The position numbers were made by a program, and so were the translations under genes. The notes under the pieces are model-generated. The model made no database searches and was not told where the DNA came from. It saw nothing but the letters and a program-made list of their open reading frames with translations. Of a stretch of DNA of 64,000 nucleotides, positions 24,872 through 38,700 are shown piece after piece (the stretch's first letter is position 1; each line of letters begins with the position of its first letter). Origin of the DNA: Salvator merianae (lineage: Eukaryota; Chordata; Lepidosauria; Squamata; Teiidae); contig QVOM02000112.1 of the NCBI GenBank assembly GCA_003586115.2, positions 52,388,212-52,452,211 on the forward strand. Direction: 5' to 3'.

Positions 24872-25106
24872 TGTGGGAAGTAATTAACATGAACATGCAT
24901 TGCATTAAGGTCTATGTTATGGGAGGATCTGTATATGTGATGATGTAAGCTGTTGTGTAACCAAGAAATGAGCAATCAGAGCCTGTTTTTCTGTCTGGGA
25001 AGAGTATAACAATGTTTGTTGTAAGTGTAACAGGAGGCCAGTTTTACTGAAGTACATAACCCTGGTCTCCTGTTTCTTGTTGATGGATCAATAAAGAGAC
25101 TGCCCA
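24872..25106 (+). mobile_element. Short LTR-like insertion (TG...CA, 4-bp duplication)
   Basis: Starts TGTGGGAAGTAATTAAC and ends GAGACTGCCCA, flanked by GTGA at 24868-24871 and 25107-25110. AATAAA at 25090-25095 lies just before the end and a TATAAC-type word near 25006, as expected for a solo LTR. At 235 bp it is small. Confidence 0.5.
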
Positions 25107-25148
25107 GTGAACCAATCCAAGGGTAGGAAAATAAAACAGCTCTTTATT

Positions 25149-25226
25149 GCATAAGCAACACTTCTAAGTAAACCGTACAACAGTACCACTACTGTTGTAT
25201 GGTTTACTTAGGAGTGTTACTTATGC
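25149..25226. repeat. Hairpin: 37-bp inverted arms, 4-base loop
   Basis: 25149-25185 and 25190-25226 are inverted copies with three mismatches (GCATAAGCAACACTTC.../...GAGTGTTACTTATGC), separated by CCAC. It sits 42 bp past the LTR-like element. Confidence 0.8.
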
Positions 25227-26570
25227 AAATGCAAAACTGACTCTAAATTAAAATATAATCTAATGAGCTACATCTGAATTAGTGACTGGCCCCTATACAG
25301 TAGTTGTGGAGTTGTACAAAATAGAGTATTTTGATATGGCTTGTGAGGTATTTGTGTGTTTATTAAAACATAGCCCCTTCTATTCCAGGCCTTGGATTGG
25401 AATGTATTCTGCACTTAATGTGGATTAGGAAGTCCACCTCTCTCTTAGCTCGCTTTGTTCTCAAAGGATGAAGTGGTGGACTGGAATATAGTCTCAAAAT
25501 GGTGCCATATCCTGATTCTGCTGTGGACATCTTAAAGAGATCCACAACCAGACCAGAGTCCATATTCCACTATATAAACACACCCTTGTAGGCCAGAATG
25601 GAGGACCTGTTTTGGTGGTGCATTAGGAAGCACTGTCAGAAGTGGTGGTGGAAGGCAGTGTGCCACCAAAACAAGCCATCCTAGCAACAATGAAAGCCAG
25701 GAACAAAGCCTTTGAAAAGTAGCAGCAGGAGCTGGACCATGACAGGCTGTCTGGATAGCCCTTGGAGTGGGTTACTGGTGTTTGCTCCAGTATGGCCCTC
25801 ACTTATGTGGGCCAAAACAGCCAATGTTGTACAGAAAGGGCCTCTGACTTGACTTTTCAACAGGGATAATGAGTCTGTTCTAAGAAAGCAGTCAAAGCTG
25901 ATTCAGTAAGCTCTCCAATTTAGTATCATTTTTTAATTTCAGGCCCTGTTTACACTTGTACTCATTCTCTAGGATACACTGTTCTCCCATTTGCAAAAGT
26001 CAACATATAACACACACATCTCAACATGTACCAATTTATTCAAGCTCAGTATATTCAAGCTCTTCTGGTTTTATGGTCATATACATTTCTGACACAAATA
26101 TCTAATATCTGCCATATTAAATAAATGATTGAACACAGCTGAGTATAAAAATCAAATCATTTAATTGCTTTCAGATTAAAGTAATAAATATATTCAAGTA
26201 TAAACTGTGCAACAACAAAATTTTTAGTTTCATGAGCAGCTTTGGCTGACAATATGTTTCATTGAAAGGGAGAAAGAAGGGAGAAGGGGATGAGCACGGG
26301 AATTTTCCAGAAACTTTAATGTCCATTTGATCACCAGTTGCTAGGTTTGATTATTCAGCTGTATCAAACATTAAAAAACTGCTAATGGGAACACATGTAA
26401 GACATTTTACTGTTTGTAGTCATTCGATAATAAAATCAAAATCTAATTCTTTTTTAATGATAAGCACAAAACATTAGTAGAAAATCAAGTCTATAATCAT
26501 GTATGTCCCCAAAATGAGACAACTGACTTTAGGAACTGTTGTGCTATCAAATGCAATGTTTCAAACTAAT

Positions 26571-26576
26571 TTTATT
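26571..26576 (-). terminator. FAM3B: Candidate FAM3B polyadenylation signal
   Basis: AATAAA on the minus strand, 107 bp past the stop codon. It is the first such hexamer downstream. A longer 3'UTR using a later signal (for example near 26036) is possible. Confidence 0.35.
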
Positions 26577-26682
26577 TTGTGTAAAATTGTAAACATTTTT
26601 GTCTACAGTCTTAAAAATTCTAACCAATGGCAAAAAATTCCATATGACAATACATAATAAACATGGAATACATTACAGTCTG

Positions 26683-26766
26683 TTATTTTTTTGGAATACA
26701 GCCTTCTATTTGGACTTCAGCTGGCCAACCATTATATCGATTCTTATTCCTGTCAGAATGGTTAAT
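26683..26766 (-). CDS. FAM3B: FAM3B exon 8, C-terminus and stop
   Basis: 84 nt, residues 208-234 plus TAA at 26685-26683. Encodes [20 protein letters not shown] and EGCIPKK, nearly identical to the human C-terminus and holding the last conserved cysteine (230). Acceptor AAACAG|ATTA. Confidence 0.98.
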   Translation of the reverse strand: MNHSDRNKNRYNGWPAEVQIEGCIPKK

Positions 26767-29700
26767 CTGTTTAAAAGACATACAAAACAGTAGTTCTGTT
26801 ATGGTTTCAAAATAATTATGGAAGGTCACCCAAGAGCAAAGGCTTTTGGCTGTCATAATACTCCTTCTCCATGCTGTTGAACGTTGAAGGTTTTTTCTGA
26901 GTATTATTTTTTTAATGTTATAATAGGTCAATATTGAAGGCTCCTTCTCGCCTGATCTCAGATGCAATGCAGTTTGGACTTTGTTATTACTGACATGCGG
27001 GACTGCCAGGGAATTCTATGTGCTACAGGCTAGACTCACAAACTTAACAGTACTATATTTCAGAAGATCAACAATAGCAACTCACTTCTGTATTATTGGC
27101 AAGAAAACTGCATGGATTCATGTCATTTGTGCAAAATGACTTGGTTGAACCTTAGCAGTACTTTATTCTACTCTGGGCTTTTTATTTTGACTACATATAT
27201 ATAATTAACATATATACTACTACTACTAGTAATAAATAATAATGTGCATAAATTGTGCTAAGGTAAGTCAAACTGCTATAGAACATACATTTTCTGCCTA
27301 CTTTGAATTTTTTTTACCGAAGCCTGGCTTAGGTAAGTCTGGTTTATAGAATGTACTTAGAATTTACCTTAGTCTGGCTTATAGAATCTGTTTTGAGGAA
27401 GATGGCAGGAATCAAGCACCTGTAAATGCCATGAAGCTACAGAAATCCAATATTGTATTTTCATTGTTCTTAGAATCACCTGAGCATGGTGACTCAGACT
27501 GACTTGTTAGCTCTTCTTTTGAAAAATGATCATTTTAATTTTCATATAAAAATACATGTCAGTGTGTACACACAACAAATATACACACTTCTAAATGAAC
27601 TACAGGAACAATAAAGTCTTCCTTCACCAACTTCAAATCTCTTTTTTTTTTGCCCTCCTTTCTGTATGTTTGCTCATCCTATCATGTGATAAAGGACATT
27701 TTGGATACCAATAATTGGTGAAACTACAAAAACACACTTGCTGAAACCCATTTTATCGCCATTATGGGAAATCCAGCAATGATGCTGAGTTTTCTGTTAC
27801 AGATCCGCTTACCTTGACATCTGTTGAGCAACTTTCACAATTGGCCTGATTGGGGCTACTGGAAGCCAGCCAAGTGTGTGAAAAACAAAATGAAGTGGGC
27901 AGGCACTTGTCTGACTTCTGGTAGCCCCAAACAGGCCAACTGTGAAAGCTGCTCAACAGACATCAAGGATAAGGAGGGGCAACAGACAATCTCAAGATCT
28001 TGTTTAGATCCTCCATTGCTTCTTGCCAGCTGCAGGCTACCCAAGAGAGGAGGAGGGAGGGAGAAAGAAGGAAGGTGACAAAGTTCCTCTTACCTCCCCC
28101 CTCCTTTCCTTCCATTTGCACCTCACCTGGAGGTCCTAGGACATATGATAAAACACAGACAGAAAACATCTTTGAAATATAACCCTCCCTCCCTGGCAGG
28201 ACTACATTCAGAGAAAACTATGCATCAAGGGCCCAGATGAAAAGGTACATTTTAACCAAGCTCTGAAAACCATATAAAGTTGGCAGATGGCGTACTTCCA
28301 CTGGAAGGCTATTCCAAAGCTGGGGGCCCACCAAAGAGAAGGTTCTCTTACAGGCCACAATCCCTCACACCTCTGAGGATAATGGAACTACAGAAGGCCT
28401 GCTACTACCATTAATCAGGACAACCCCCCCCCTCCCAAATTACCGTACCTGAAGACTCTTCAGTTGACTTCAGAGATTGCTTGAAGGGTGTTGTTGAGAA
28501 ACAGGCTTAAACTAAACATTAAGATCATTCTATCTTCACATTTATTAAAATAAACTGTTGTTAGTTCTTGTCTCCATTAAAATGTCCATTCTCTTACAAT
28601 GCTACCTTAAGATCCACCTCCCAGCATTTCTGAAGGCTTCTTGGATCACCAATTTTGATCTTGGTCAGACTTCTATAAATTCTTGAGATGGTCCCCTTCT
28701 AGGTTGAGTCAGCACCAATTTAAAAAGTTTTTAAAGCAATTAGGTATCTAACTACAGCATCACAGTCTTCTTGTTTGCTCAGAAAATAATGATATTGACA
28801 TGAGCCAATGCTTTTCTGAGTTGCTGATTAGTGCACAAAGTTGTGGTTTACCTAGAGGAGCCTTGTCATGCAAATCTCTTGTGATCTTTTATAGCACTTC
28901 CTTTTGCAGCTCTGTATCCCACCCTCACTAATGATAAAAGCACAAGCTGATGCTGTCTAACAGCTTAAAGGGCTAGAACTAAATTATCAAGCAGACACTG
29001 CAGTAGCAATGTCCTTCACCAAGACTTTGTTATGTACACACCTTTCACACATTCTGAGTATCCTTAATATTGGGGCACTTTGTGCGGCTCAAGTGTTTGA
29101 TCCCTGAGCCAGAAGTCCTTATAGCTTTTACCAACTCACTTAGATATAGTTCAGGAAGTTCTTCCTTCCACAGATAAGTAGAAGGCGAGGAGAAATGTTT
29201 ATGCACAGTTAAAAAAAGAAGAACAAAAGTAACACAGGGGCATATGAATTTTGGAATCAGTGGCTTCACTTTAATTACGCAAAGGAAAACCGAGAACAAA
29301 GTGAATTTAGCCTGGGTTTAATTTAAAACAGCCTTACCTTTTCCCTTTCTATATCATCTGGCAGCTCAAAACCTTTTGCAGCTATGAAGGCCCAAGTTGA
29401 CCTGAATTTCAAATTCCAAATTTCTTTACTTCCCAATTTTTCTATTACCTTTTTGGCATCCTCCTTCAGCCTATGTGAAAGAGAAGGAATTATAAGCAAA
29501 AGGTTACAAAATACAGAATTCATTTTGATGTAACCAAAATGTTGTCATAAAGCATATACACCTTAAAAGCACAACTCTAACCATAAAACGCAGTAGGACT
29601 TATTCTCAAGTTCAGATCTGCAGCCTAAATCAAATATTCAGCTATGATGACCAATCACTTCTAATACAGACAGCTATGCACACCATCAAGCATTACTAGA

Positions 29701-32700
29701 TTACACAATTAATGCTCCCTTCAAATGAACAAGCTGCATCTAATCTATTATTATCAGCAATACAGAAGCTAAAATCAGGTTTCAAATGTCTTCCTTAAGA
29801 AACATATACTGTCATCTCATACTACTTGATAGTTCGGTTCCAGCAAACCACTGTATTATGCAAAACTACACCACATTACCACATTATTGAAGTAACTGCA
29901 ACTCACCAAAACCCGGGGTGGAATGATGATTTATTAGATTTTTATCAGTTAACATGGTAAAATAACAATATAAAATACCAACATTTTTAAAAAGTAAAAA
30001 AAAAAAAAAACCTAATAAAAGCACACACACATCCCAAAAAGAAGAACTAGCTACCCAAAGCCTGAGTAAATAAAAATGCTTTCAACAAATGCCAACACAT
30101 CAGTGAAAAGGTATGCTATGTGTCTTAGGGAAGACTATTCCATAGAGTGGGAGCTGCTGCAATATAGACTGGGAGCTACCACAAAAAAGGCCCTCGCTCT
30201 GGATGTAATAACAGCCAAGACAATTTCTTCTGAAGACCTTAAGTGATGGGCAGGACTGTATGTGAGGAGGCACTCCTTCAGATATTTGAGTCCCAAGTCA
30301 GACTTAACACCTTGACTTGAGCCTGGAAGTGAAGTGGCAGCCAGTGTAAAGCCTCTAAGGACTGGAGTAACATAAGCCTGGCAGGAAACTCCTGTAAGCA
30401 ATTTGGTTGTAGCATTCTGCACAAATTCCAGCTTCTGAACTGTCTTGAAGGAAAGGCAATGTTCAGTGCCTTACAGTAATCCAACCTGGAGGTTACAAGA
30501 CCATGGATTACTGTAGCCATATGTTCTCCTTCCAGGAACAGCTTAAGTTGTCTCATTAACCTGGAGAAAGACATTCCTAATCACTACAGCAATCTGAGAC
30601 TCAAATGAGCACAGAGAGTCCAGGAATACACATCAACTCTGCACCTGTTCTTTTCCGGGGAGTGCAACCCTGCCTAGAAGAAGGAATCTTACCACTTTTT
30701 TTATTTGAGAACCTGGTACACACACCATCTCTGCCTTATCAAGATTCAGACTCAGTTTACTGTACTACTTGCAGCCCATCATCCCTGCCAGCTGTCCTGA
30801 GCTCAAAACACTGACTTAAACTTGGGCTTGGTTTGAGCTTGGATCAAAACCTATTTCATCAAAATATTTTACTTGTTCCAATTATTTTGGAGACATCTAT
30901 GTGTGTTTGTCTTGTTGATATTTGGGGACAAGGAAACCAATCGGAGGCTTGCAATGATGCAGGAGACAGAACAGGAAGGGACACAAGAAACAAGACTAGC
31001 GTGCAGGAAATTATGGGGCATTGATAATCTGGCAGGAAAGCAGAACTTGGCATTTAAATGACACAGAGTGCAGCTGGGCAGCTCAGAAGGCACTTGGATA
31101 TGGCCAAGCTAGAGCTTCTTCAGGACTAAGCAGAAGACTTCTTGGGTATATCACTGAGTCTTTGAAGAAGACAAAAGTGAGAGACATAGATGGATTTGGA
31201 TCTTGCTCCATGGCAGATGACAGGGGGTGCTATGTACCACAAATATGGGAAGTATGGGAAGCTGCCCCTTCAGAACTTTTCTCTGGCATTCAATGTGCAA
31301 TCATCCTATTGACATCACCGTATAAACCAGCTCTGTAACTCTGATTTTTTTGACTAATTTGACTTTACTGCTGTCTTAGCCCAAGTCCACTAAATCAAGC
31401 TTTCATCTGTCCACCAACCAACCATTTGGTTTTGTTGGGTGTCTGAAGCTGAGCTTAGGTTTTAAGGTTATACTGAGCGCATTTTTAAAGGAATTTTTAA
31501 ATTTTACCTCAAACCCTTCAAAATGCCCTTGAAACTGTTTAACTGGTTGATTACTTCATAAAATATCTGCCCTATTACCCATTCCACTTTAGGTATTTTG
31601 GGGGTACCTCTGGATCTTAGACCTTGGTTCCAAAATTCCACCAAATTATGGACAAATCTCAGAGCCCTCAAAGAAAGCCTGGTGGAGTGGCAGGATGGGT
31701 TATGTCTAGCAATCAATATCTAAAAGACATACATGGAGAATAAATATGCACTACATCAAACTGGTGTCTTCCTTTCAGTATCTCAGTCTACTTTTCACTT
31801 CATCTAGCTGCTGGCTGCAATTTTTTAGCCCCAAACTAAAGACTGATTCATTTTTAAATAGTGACTTAAAATTCTGGCAAACTACAGGACGATAACAAAC
31901 TGCCATCCTATTAGAACTCCTTAAAACAATGCTCATTTTGATCTTTACATATGGTGCTGAGTTACAGGCCATTTCATCCACCTTTGATAGATCTTTTCCA
32001 GCACAAAATGCTTAGAAAATTACTGGGACTACCTAAGGGCACATTTTTTGTGTACCAAAACAGGCAAAACTCAATGAAAGTTTATTAGAATGTTCAGCTA
32101 CAATAAAAAAAAAAAAATCAAGGCATATCCAGTTTATTAACTGCCCCAAATCTGTCTACTGGGAAACTGAAATTTAATTCCAGGAAACGTATATACTGGT
32201 TTTCATACTTTTCCAGACTCCTACAGCTCTCTGACTTTCACTCTGATTTTTCCCCCTCAAAAAAACAACATGGAGGTAATCTCAGTTCTCAAAACCAGCG
32301 TGAAAGACATCTATATCCAAGAAGATTTAATCACTATTGAGCAAAACAGGACAATTCCTTAGTATGCATCCACTAAAACCAAAACTGAATGTGAAAACTA
32401 CTTTAAATTTATTAACAATACATCTATAAGAACTGCCCTAACAAGTCTTCAGACACAACAAATGAAGACAGCTGTTCAAGAGGGCCAATACTCCCAGATG
32501 CTGTATCATCTATGTACATATCTTTGTTTAATGGGTGGCACTAAGGACCTATATCAGTATCTGCTTCACTGTTCAATCTCCAAACCTATGCACACAAAAT
32601 ATTTGCTTCCATTACTGGAAGTGAAGGAGGCTTGGACAGATAGATATAAGATAAACTTCTTACTGTAGGGAGGCGGAACTGATTCGGTGGTTCCGCCCCA

Positions 32701-35700
32701 GACGCCTAATGGACCCGAAGGGCTTTCAGAGGGCGCTTGGGGAAGTACCGGACTCGCTTATACACAATTCAGCGGAGTCCCTGGTAATGGCCTGGAATAT
32801 GGCCGCGAAGAGGGCTCTTGATCGGATTGCGCCTATGCGATCTCTCTGTGGTAGTAGACCTAGGAGATCTCCTTGGTTCACCGAGGAACTCAGGGGGATG
32901 AAACGCCAGAAGAGACGTCTAGAGAGCCGTTGGAGGGCCAGTAAATCCGAGTCTGACCGAACACAACTAAGTTCTTATATTCAGACTTATCTTGTGGCGA
33001 TCAAGGTGGCAAGATCGACGTATCTTTCCACAGTGATTGCGTCTGTGGAAGCTCGCCCAGCCGCCCTGTTCAAGGTGACTCCCTCCCTCCTTGGTGTGTG
33101 TGTGGGGGAAGAACCCGTGCAGGGTAGTGCTGAGGATTTTAATACATTTTTCTCAGATAAAGTCGCTCAGATTCGGGCAGACCTGGACTCTGACTGGGAA
33201 GCAGTGTCGACTGAAAACGACTCAGTCGAGGTGATTGGGGCACGTCTTTGTCCAGTTATATGGGAAGAGTTTGAACCTGTGACGCCTGATGAAGTGGACA
33301 AGGCCATGGGAGCTGTGAGCTCCGCCACCTGTCGATTGGATCCGTGTCCCTCCTGGCTAGTTTCAACCAGCAGGGAGGTGACACGGGGCTGGGTCCAGGC
33401 GATTGTAAATGCTTCTTTGAGGTAGGGGTCATTTCCAGCTCCCTACAAGGATGCAATTGTGCGCCCCCTCCTCAAGAAGCCTTCCCTGGACCCAACTGTT
33501 TTAAACAACTATCGTCCTGTCTCCAACCTCCCCTTTATAGGGAAAGTTGTCGAGAAGGTGGTGGCGTTCCAGCTCCAGCGGTCCTTGGATGAAGCCGATT
33601 ACCTAGGCCCGTGGCAGTCTGGTTTCAGGCCCGGCTACAGTACTGAGACTGCCTTGGTCGCACTGATAGATGATCTCTGGCGGGCCCGGGATAGGGGCTA
33701 TTCCTCTATCCTGGTGCTTCTTGACCTCTCGGCGGCTTTCGATACCATCGACCATGGTATCCTTCTACGCCGGCTGGAGGGGTTGGGAGTGGGAGCCACC
33801 GTTTTACGGTGGTTTTCCTCCTACCTGTCTGGTCGGTTGCAGTCGGTGTTAGTGGGGAGGCAGAGATCTGCCCCTAGGCCCCTCATTTGTGGGGTGCCTC
33901 AGGGGTCTGTCCTCTCCCCCCTGCTATTCAACATTTACATGAAACCGCTGGGTGAGATCATCTGTCGTTATGGGGTGAGTTACCATCAATACGCTGATGA
34001 CACTCAGCTGTACATTTCCACCCCGCGCCAATTCAGTGAAGCGGTCGATGTAATGTGCCGGTGTCTGGAGGCTGTCAGGGTCTGGATGGGCGTCAACAGA
34101 CTTAGGCTCAACCCTGACAAGACGGAATGGCTGTGGGTGTTACCTCCCAAGGACACGGCCATCTGTCCATCCATTACTCTGGGGGGGGGGGGAATTGTTG
34201 ACCTCCTCAGAGAAGGTCCGTAACCTGGGTGTGCTCCTTGATCCGCAGCTGACCTTGGAACAACACCTGTCGGCTGTGGCGAGGGGAGCATTTGCCCAGG
34301 TTCGGTTAGTCCATCAGTTGCGGCCTTATCTGGACAGGGAGTCTCTCCTTACAGTCGCTCACGCCCTCATCAACTCGAGGATCGATTACTGCAACGCTCT
34401 CTACATGGGGCTACCTTTGAAGAGTGTCCGGAGACTGCAGGTAGTCCAAAATGCAGCCGCGCGAGGTGTCTCTGGCTTGTCTAGATATGCCAGTGTTTCT
34501 CCAACACTCCGCGAGCTGCATTGGCTGCTGGTTGGTCTCCGTACCCAATTCAAAGTGTTGGTAGTTACCTATAAAGCCCTACATGGCTTAGGACCAGGTT
34601 ACTTACGGGACCGTCTCCTGCCTCATGTATCCCAGCGGCCGGTCAGGAGCCACAGAGTTGGCCTTCTCCAGGTCCTGTCAGCCAATCAATGTCAGCTGGC
34701 GGGCCCTAGGGGAAGGGCCTTCTCTGTGGCGGCTCCGACCCTGTGGAACCAGCTCCCCCTAGAGATCCGTACTGCCCCTACTCTCTTGGCCTTTCGGAAG
34801 ATCTTAAAAACACACCTTTGCCAGCAGGCCTGGGGCCGCTGAGTTTGATGCTCCACCTGATTGGTAGTATGCCTGTGTAGTGTGAATGTCAGGAATGTAT
34901 GTTAGGTGCGGGGTTTTAGATTTGATTGCTAATTGGACAGAAGATTTGAGTATTATTGTTTTGTATTTATATGTTGTAAGCCGCCCCGAGTCCTCGGAGA
35001 GGGGCGGCATATAAGTCCAATTAATAAATAAATAAAAAATTACTGACTCCCAAGAAGGAATGTATTATTTAGAAACTCACTTGCTTCACCAAGGGGACGT
35101 CCCAAACCTTGATAGCAGTGAAACAGCTCAGAGCCTCTGGATGGAAGAGATAGCTCAGATCTCTTCCTTTGATGATCTTAGCCTGTATGGTAGCAGGAAC
35201 CCATTGAAACAGCAAGTACCCAAAGTTCAAAGTTTAGCTCTTGGGGGATCTTAGCAGAAGTATGCAGAATAAGGACATGGGGTGAAGTAAAGGCGCATAA
35301 TGGACCAAGGATGAACCACAAACCTATGTAGTTCACCTCTTCTGGTGAATGCACAAACACACATTAACTTCTAATGGACCCTAGCAGCAACACAGTGGCC
35401 ATTGGAGGGAACAAGGACACACACTAGAAGAATGCACCTACTCTTATACCTCCAAATGTACCCTCAAGATGGGGAGCAGATGTTTGGAAGGAGATGGATA
35501 AACAAAAGATTTGTAATCATTCAGGCATCTCAGGACAGGTAAACAAAGTCCATTGATTATTCCAACTATTGTACTTGATGCACACATTGCCTAATTCTAC
35601 ATTCTAATTGCACTGCTTGCTCAAGTACGGTCTAAATAAGTGAAAATAAAATCCAGTCTAACTAATTAGAAATAGCTGGAGACTCGCATATTAGTTTCTT

Positions 35701-38700
35701 GGTTTCTTGGTTTTCAGTCTTCACATACTGTACCAAAGATTATGTCGTCGTGCTGAAACATTTACTGATTTTTAATTCTGGATGTCTTTAGTGCAATAAA
35801 GTAGTCTTTTAAACTATTGCTCTACTGCTCCATTCATATATTGCTGGCTCTGCTGTTGCTGGTTGATGGGATTAAGCTGTTCTTGTACCATAAACAGTTA
35901 AACAAAGGGATATTTTCAGAAAGAAAATACAACGTTGAAGAGTCCTATATAGAGTCAGCAGATCAAGGGACACCACATCCCTGAGTGGCCAAGATGGATT
36001 CTGATCTAGGGGACAAACTCCACGCTTCACTGGTCATTTTGTCCAATACTGATGAGATATCTTGTACACTTGCTACATGTGTTTGGGTTATAAAAACCAA
36101 TATTAACACTTCTCAGTTTCCCCCTCTTATCCAATTTTGAGGAGAGGATTCCTAGGAAAGAAGGCTTTTACCGGAAATAAATGATGTTTAGAAAGCTAAG
36201 CAGCAGCAACACTGCATGGCTGTGCTATAGATGGAAAGGAGTACGGCAACTGGCAAGGGAGATGTCAAAATGTCACTGAATTTGTAGCTAGTTTCTGTAC
36301 AGTTAGTAGTGAGATTATGCACATATTTCTCACACTCTGAGACATATCTGAGTGCCTTGGTCTGCAGAAAATCATTATCTTCATGGATTAGCAGTCACTG
36401 GGTCTTGGTCAGTGGCATAGGAGGGGGGGCGAGGGGGGCGGTCCGCCCCAGGTGGCATGTCATCCCTGGTGGCACATCCAGCCAGGGGCCCTCCAAGCAG
36501 ATGCTGCAAGGAGCATCATCCTAGAGCTGCACGCCTCCTTGGCTGCTGCTGCTGATCGATCGATAAATTATGCTAAGCTTCCTGATGAGCACATGTCACT
36601 CAGAGTCGGTGGCACAGCTTCTCCTTTCTCTGCCTTTGGCTTGGTTGGCAGTGGCAACCGAGGAAGCAGCAGTGCAGCAGCAACAGGTTTCTGTGGGGTT
36701 CGGCTGGATGGGAGAGAGGGGCTGGCGGCCGGCAGGCTGGCCCTCCTCACCGCAGCTCCACCAGCTGGCAGGAGGATCTCCCGGTCCAGTCAGTGATGCA
36801 GGTTGAGCTAGGCGGGAAGATTGAGAGCAAGGGGAAGATGCGAATACAGATTTAGACATGAAGAAAGATAAATCATTCGTGTGCAGGACAAAAAATAGCT
36901 TGGAGACAAGATGTGGCTATATAGTTTGGCACTGGGAAACTCGGGTTTGCAGAAAATATATTCCCTGGTTGACGAAACTCTTCCCCTCTCCCCACCCCCT
37001 CAGACCAGGCTGTGTCTATTGTTATCAGTGCAAAGTGAAAGGAAGAGGGAACCACCTGCTTAGAGAGGTGCGTGGGCCTACTAGTCAACGCTGCAAAGTG
37101 GTGGAGACCAATTTAATGCACCTGCTCCCTCAGATGGCCGAGTCAGAAGGTTACTGAGCAGCCTGGCTGATTGGACATATTTGCTTTTGTTGTTTTGTGG
37201 TTGGAGATAGTTCTTAATGCATATGCTTTCATGTCACTACATTGGGATTGTTCTGGATAGATAGGCAGGGTTATAAGCTTGACAGATAAATAAGATCCTT
37301 TAGAATTGGGTCTCTTGTTAAATGTAGCATTTTTGAAAGGAAAGGATTCTTCACTAGGCCATTCTAGAGAGCCAGCAGTACTACTGACTTGAGTGCTGTT
37401 AGGTTAAGGGTGCCCAACCTGGGGCAGCAGAAGGCAGCAGCTCCTAAAATAACTTCTCCTTGTGTGTGAATGTGTGTGTGTGTGCACACACACTGCCTGG
37501 CTCCTCCTTTTGGCCCACCTGCTCTGCCCAATCCCAAAGTGCTGTTCGCTGCCTTTCCTCCAATGGGACACAGTTATCCAGTGGCGTAGGAAGGCAGCAC
37601 ATCTAGCCAGGGTTCATAAGCTGCGTGCGCGGCAGCACGGCCGCGCAGCTCCTTCAACTGTCCCTCTCAGCCTCTATCAATATGCCCGCAATATGTCGTT
37701 TTGACTTTTTTTTTTTTTTTTTAGTAATCTTAGTGTGTATTGACAGAGGGGTGGCAAACTTGGGCACAGCCCTGGGCTGCAAAAATTCTAGCTATGCCTC
37801 TGGTCTTGGTGTTAGCGGTATTCCTTAGAATCACTTTTTATAGCAGCTTTTTTGTGATATACTGAGGTAAAAAATGGAAACATAAGAAGGCAGGGTCAGA
37901 AAGTTTTCCTCAAATGTAACTTGAGTACAAGTTCAGAGAATACTTAAACAGACTCTCCTCTACAAATCTCAATACGTTAAATTAAATGTGTTTACAACTT
38001 CATATTGGTTATTACTATTGTTCAAAAACTACCATTGAGCACCAGCAAAGAGTAGTTTGGCACAAAGAGGAATCGTGCCTCACTTTTTACTGTTTCCCCT
38101 GGATCAGTGTGCTTTTGAGTCCTCTTGAATGAGGTGAGCCTGTCTGCAGCAAAACAAAACTATGCACATCCCCAGTGAAGAACAGGATTGTGGCTAATTC
38201 TAGAGTCCAGCAATTTCCTTGTACTTTTAAAGAAGAGATATGTCTTTGCCCCCAAGTTTCTTCACATATTGCCCTGGCTAAAGGTGTGCTTTGAAGCAGC
38301 CCTGGCCATTCAAATTTGTGAGAATAATCTGTGGCCCTTGTACAACTCTGTCCCTTCTCAACAGGGCCTAGTTCCTTATTAACCTAAAAAGACTGAAGAT
38401 CTGTCAACAAAGTAGAGGAAAAATGGATCCTTAAAAGTAAACTTCACAGTACTGAACACAACATAGGGACCTCTCTCTCCTTCTTCCTCTTTTGACTGTC
38501 ACACATAGGAATACCTTTGTCCCATCATGAATATATTTACCAATCCTTGATAACATTAGTAAGTCTCAGACTGGTAAACAAAATCTTCAAAAATCACTTC
38601 AAGTGGCCATTTCCTGAACTTCAAACACTGAGGCAGAGGTTCAAAACTTACAGAAATTGGGTCACTTTTGTAATTTAGATGTCCCCCATGATTCTGTTCA

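Larger units (their letters stand above)
22500..26570. other. FAM3B-Mx intergenic region
   Basis: The region between FAM3B's 3' end and the Mx promoter. It contains a relative of the 53374 MITE (23220-23370), AT-rich palindromic sequence (24250-24305), a short LTR-like element (24872-25106) and a 37-bp-arm hairpin (25149-25226). A repeat-like segment at 25370-25870 shares words with 3590. No gene is seen. Confidence 0.55.
26767..29337. other. FAM3B intron 7
   Basis: Holds a foldback at 27812-27968 and a LINE relic at 28230-28420. Other parts are plain AT-rich sequence. Confidence 0.5.

Noticed and set aside
36309..37157. 70-114 codon frames as hAT transposase
   Set aside because: No BED zinc finger, DDE or hATC dimerisation motif is visible; the element appears non-autonomous.
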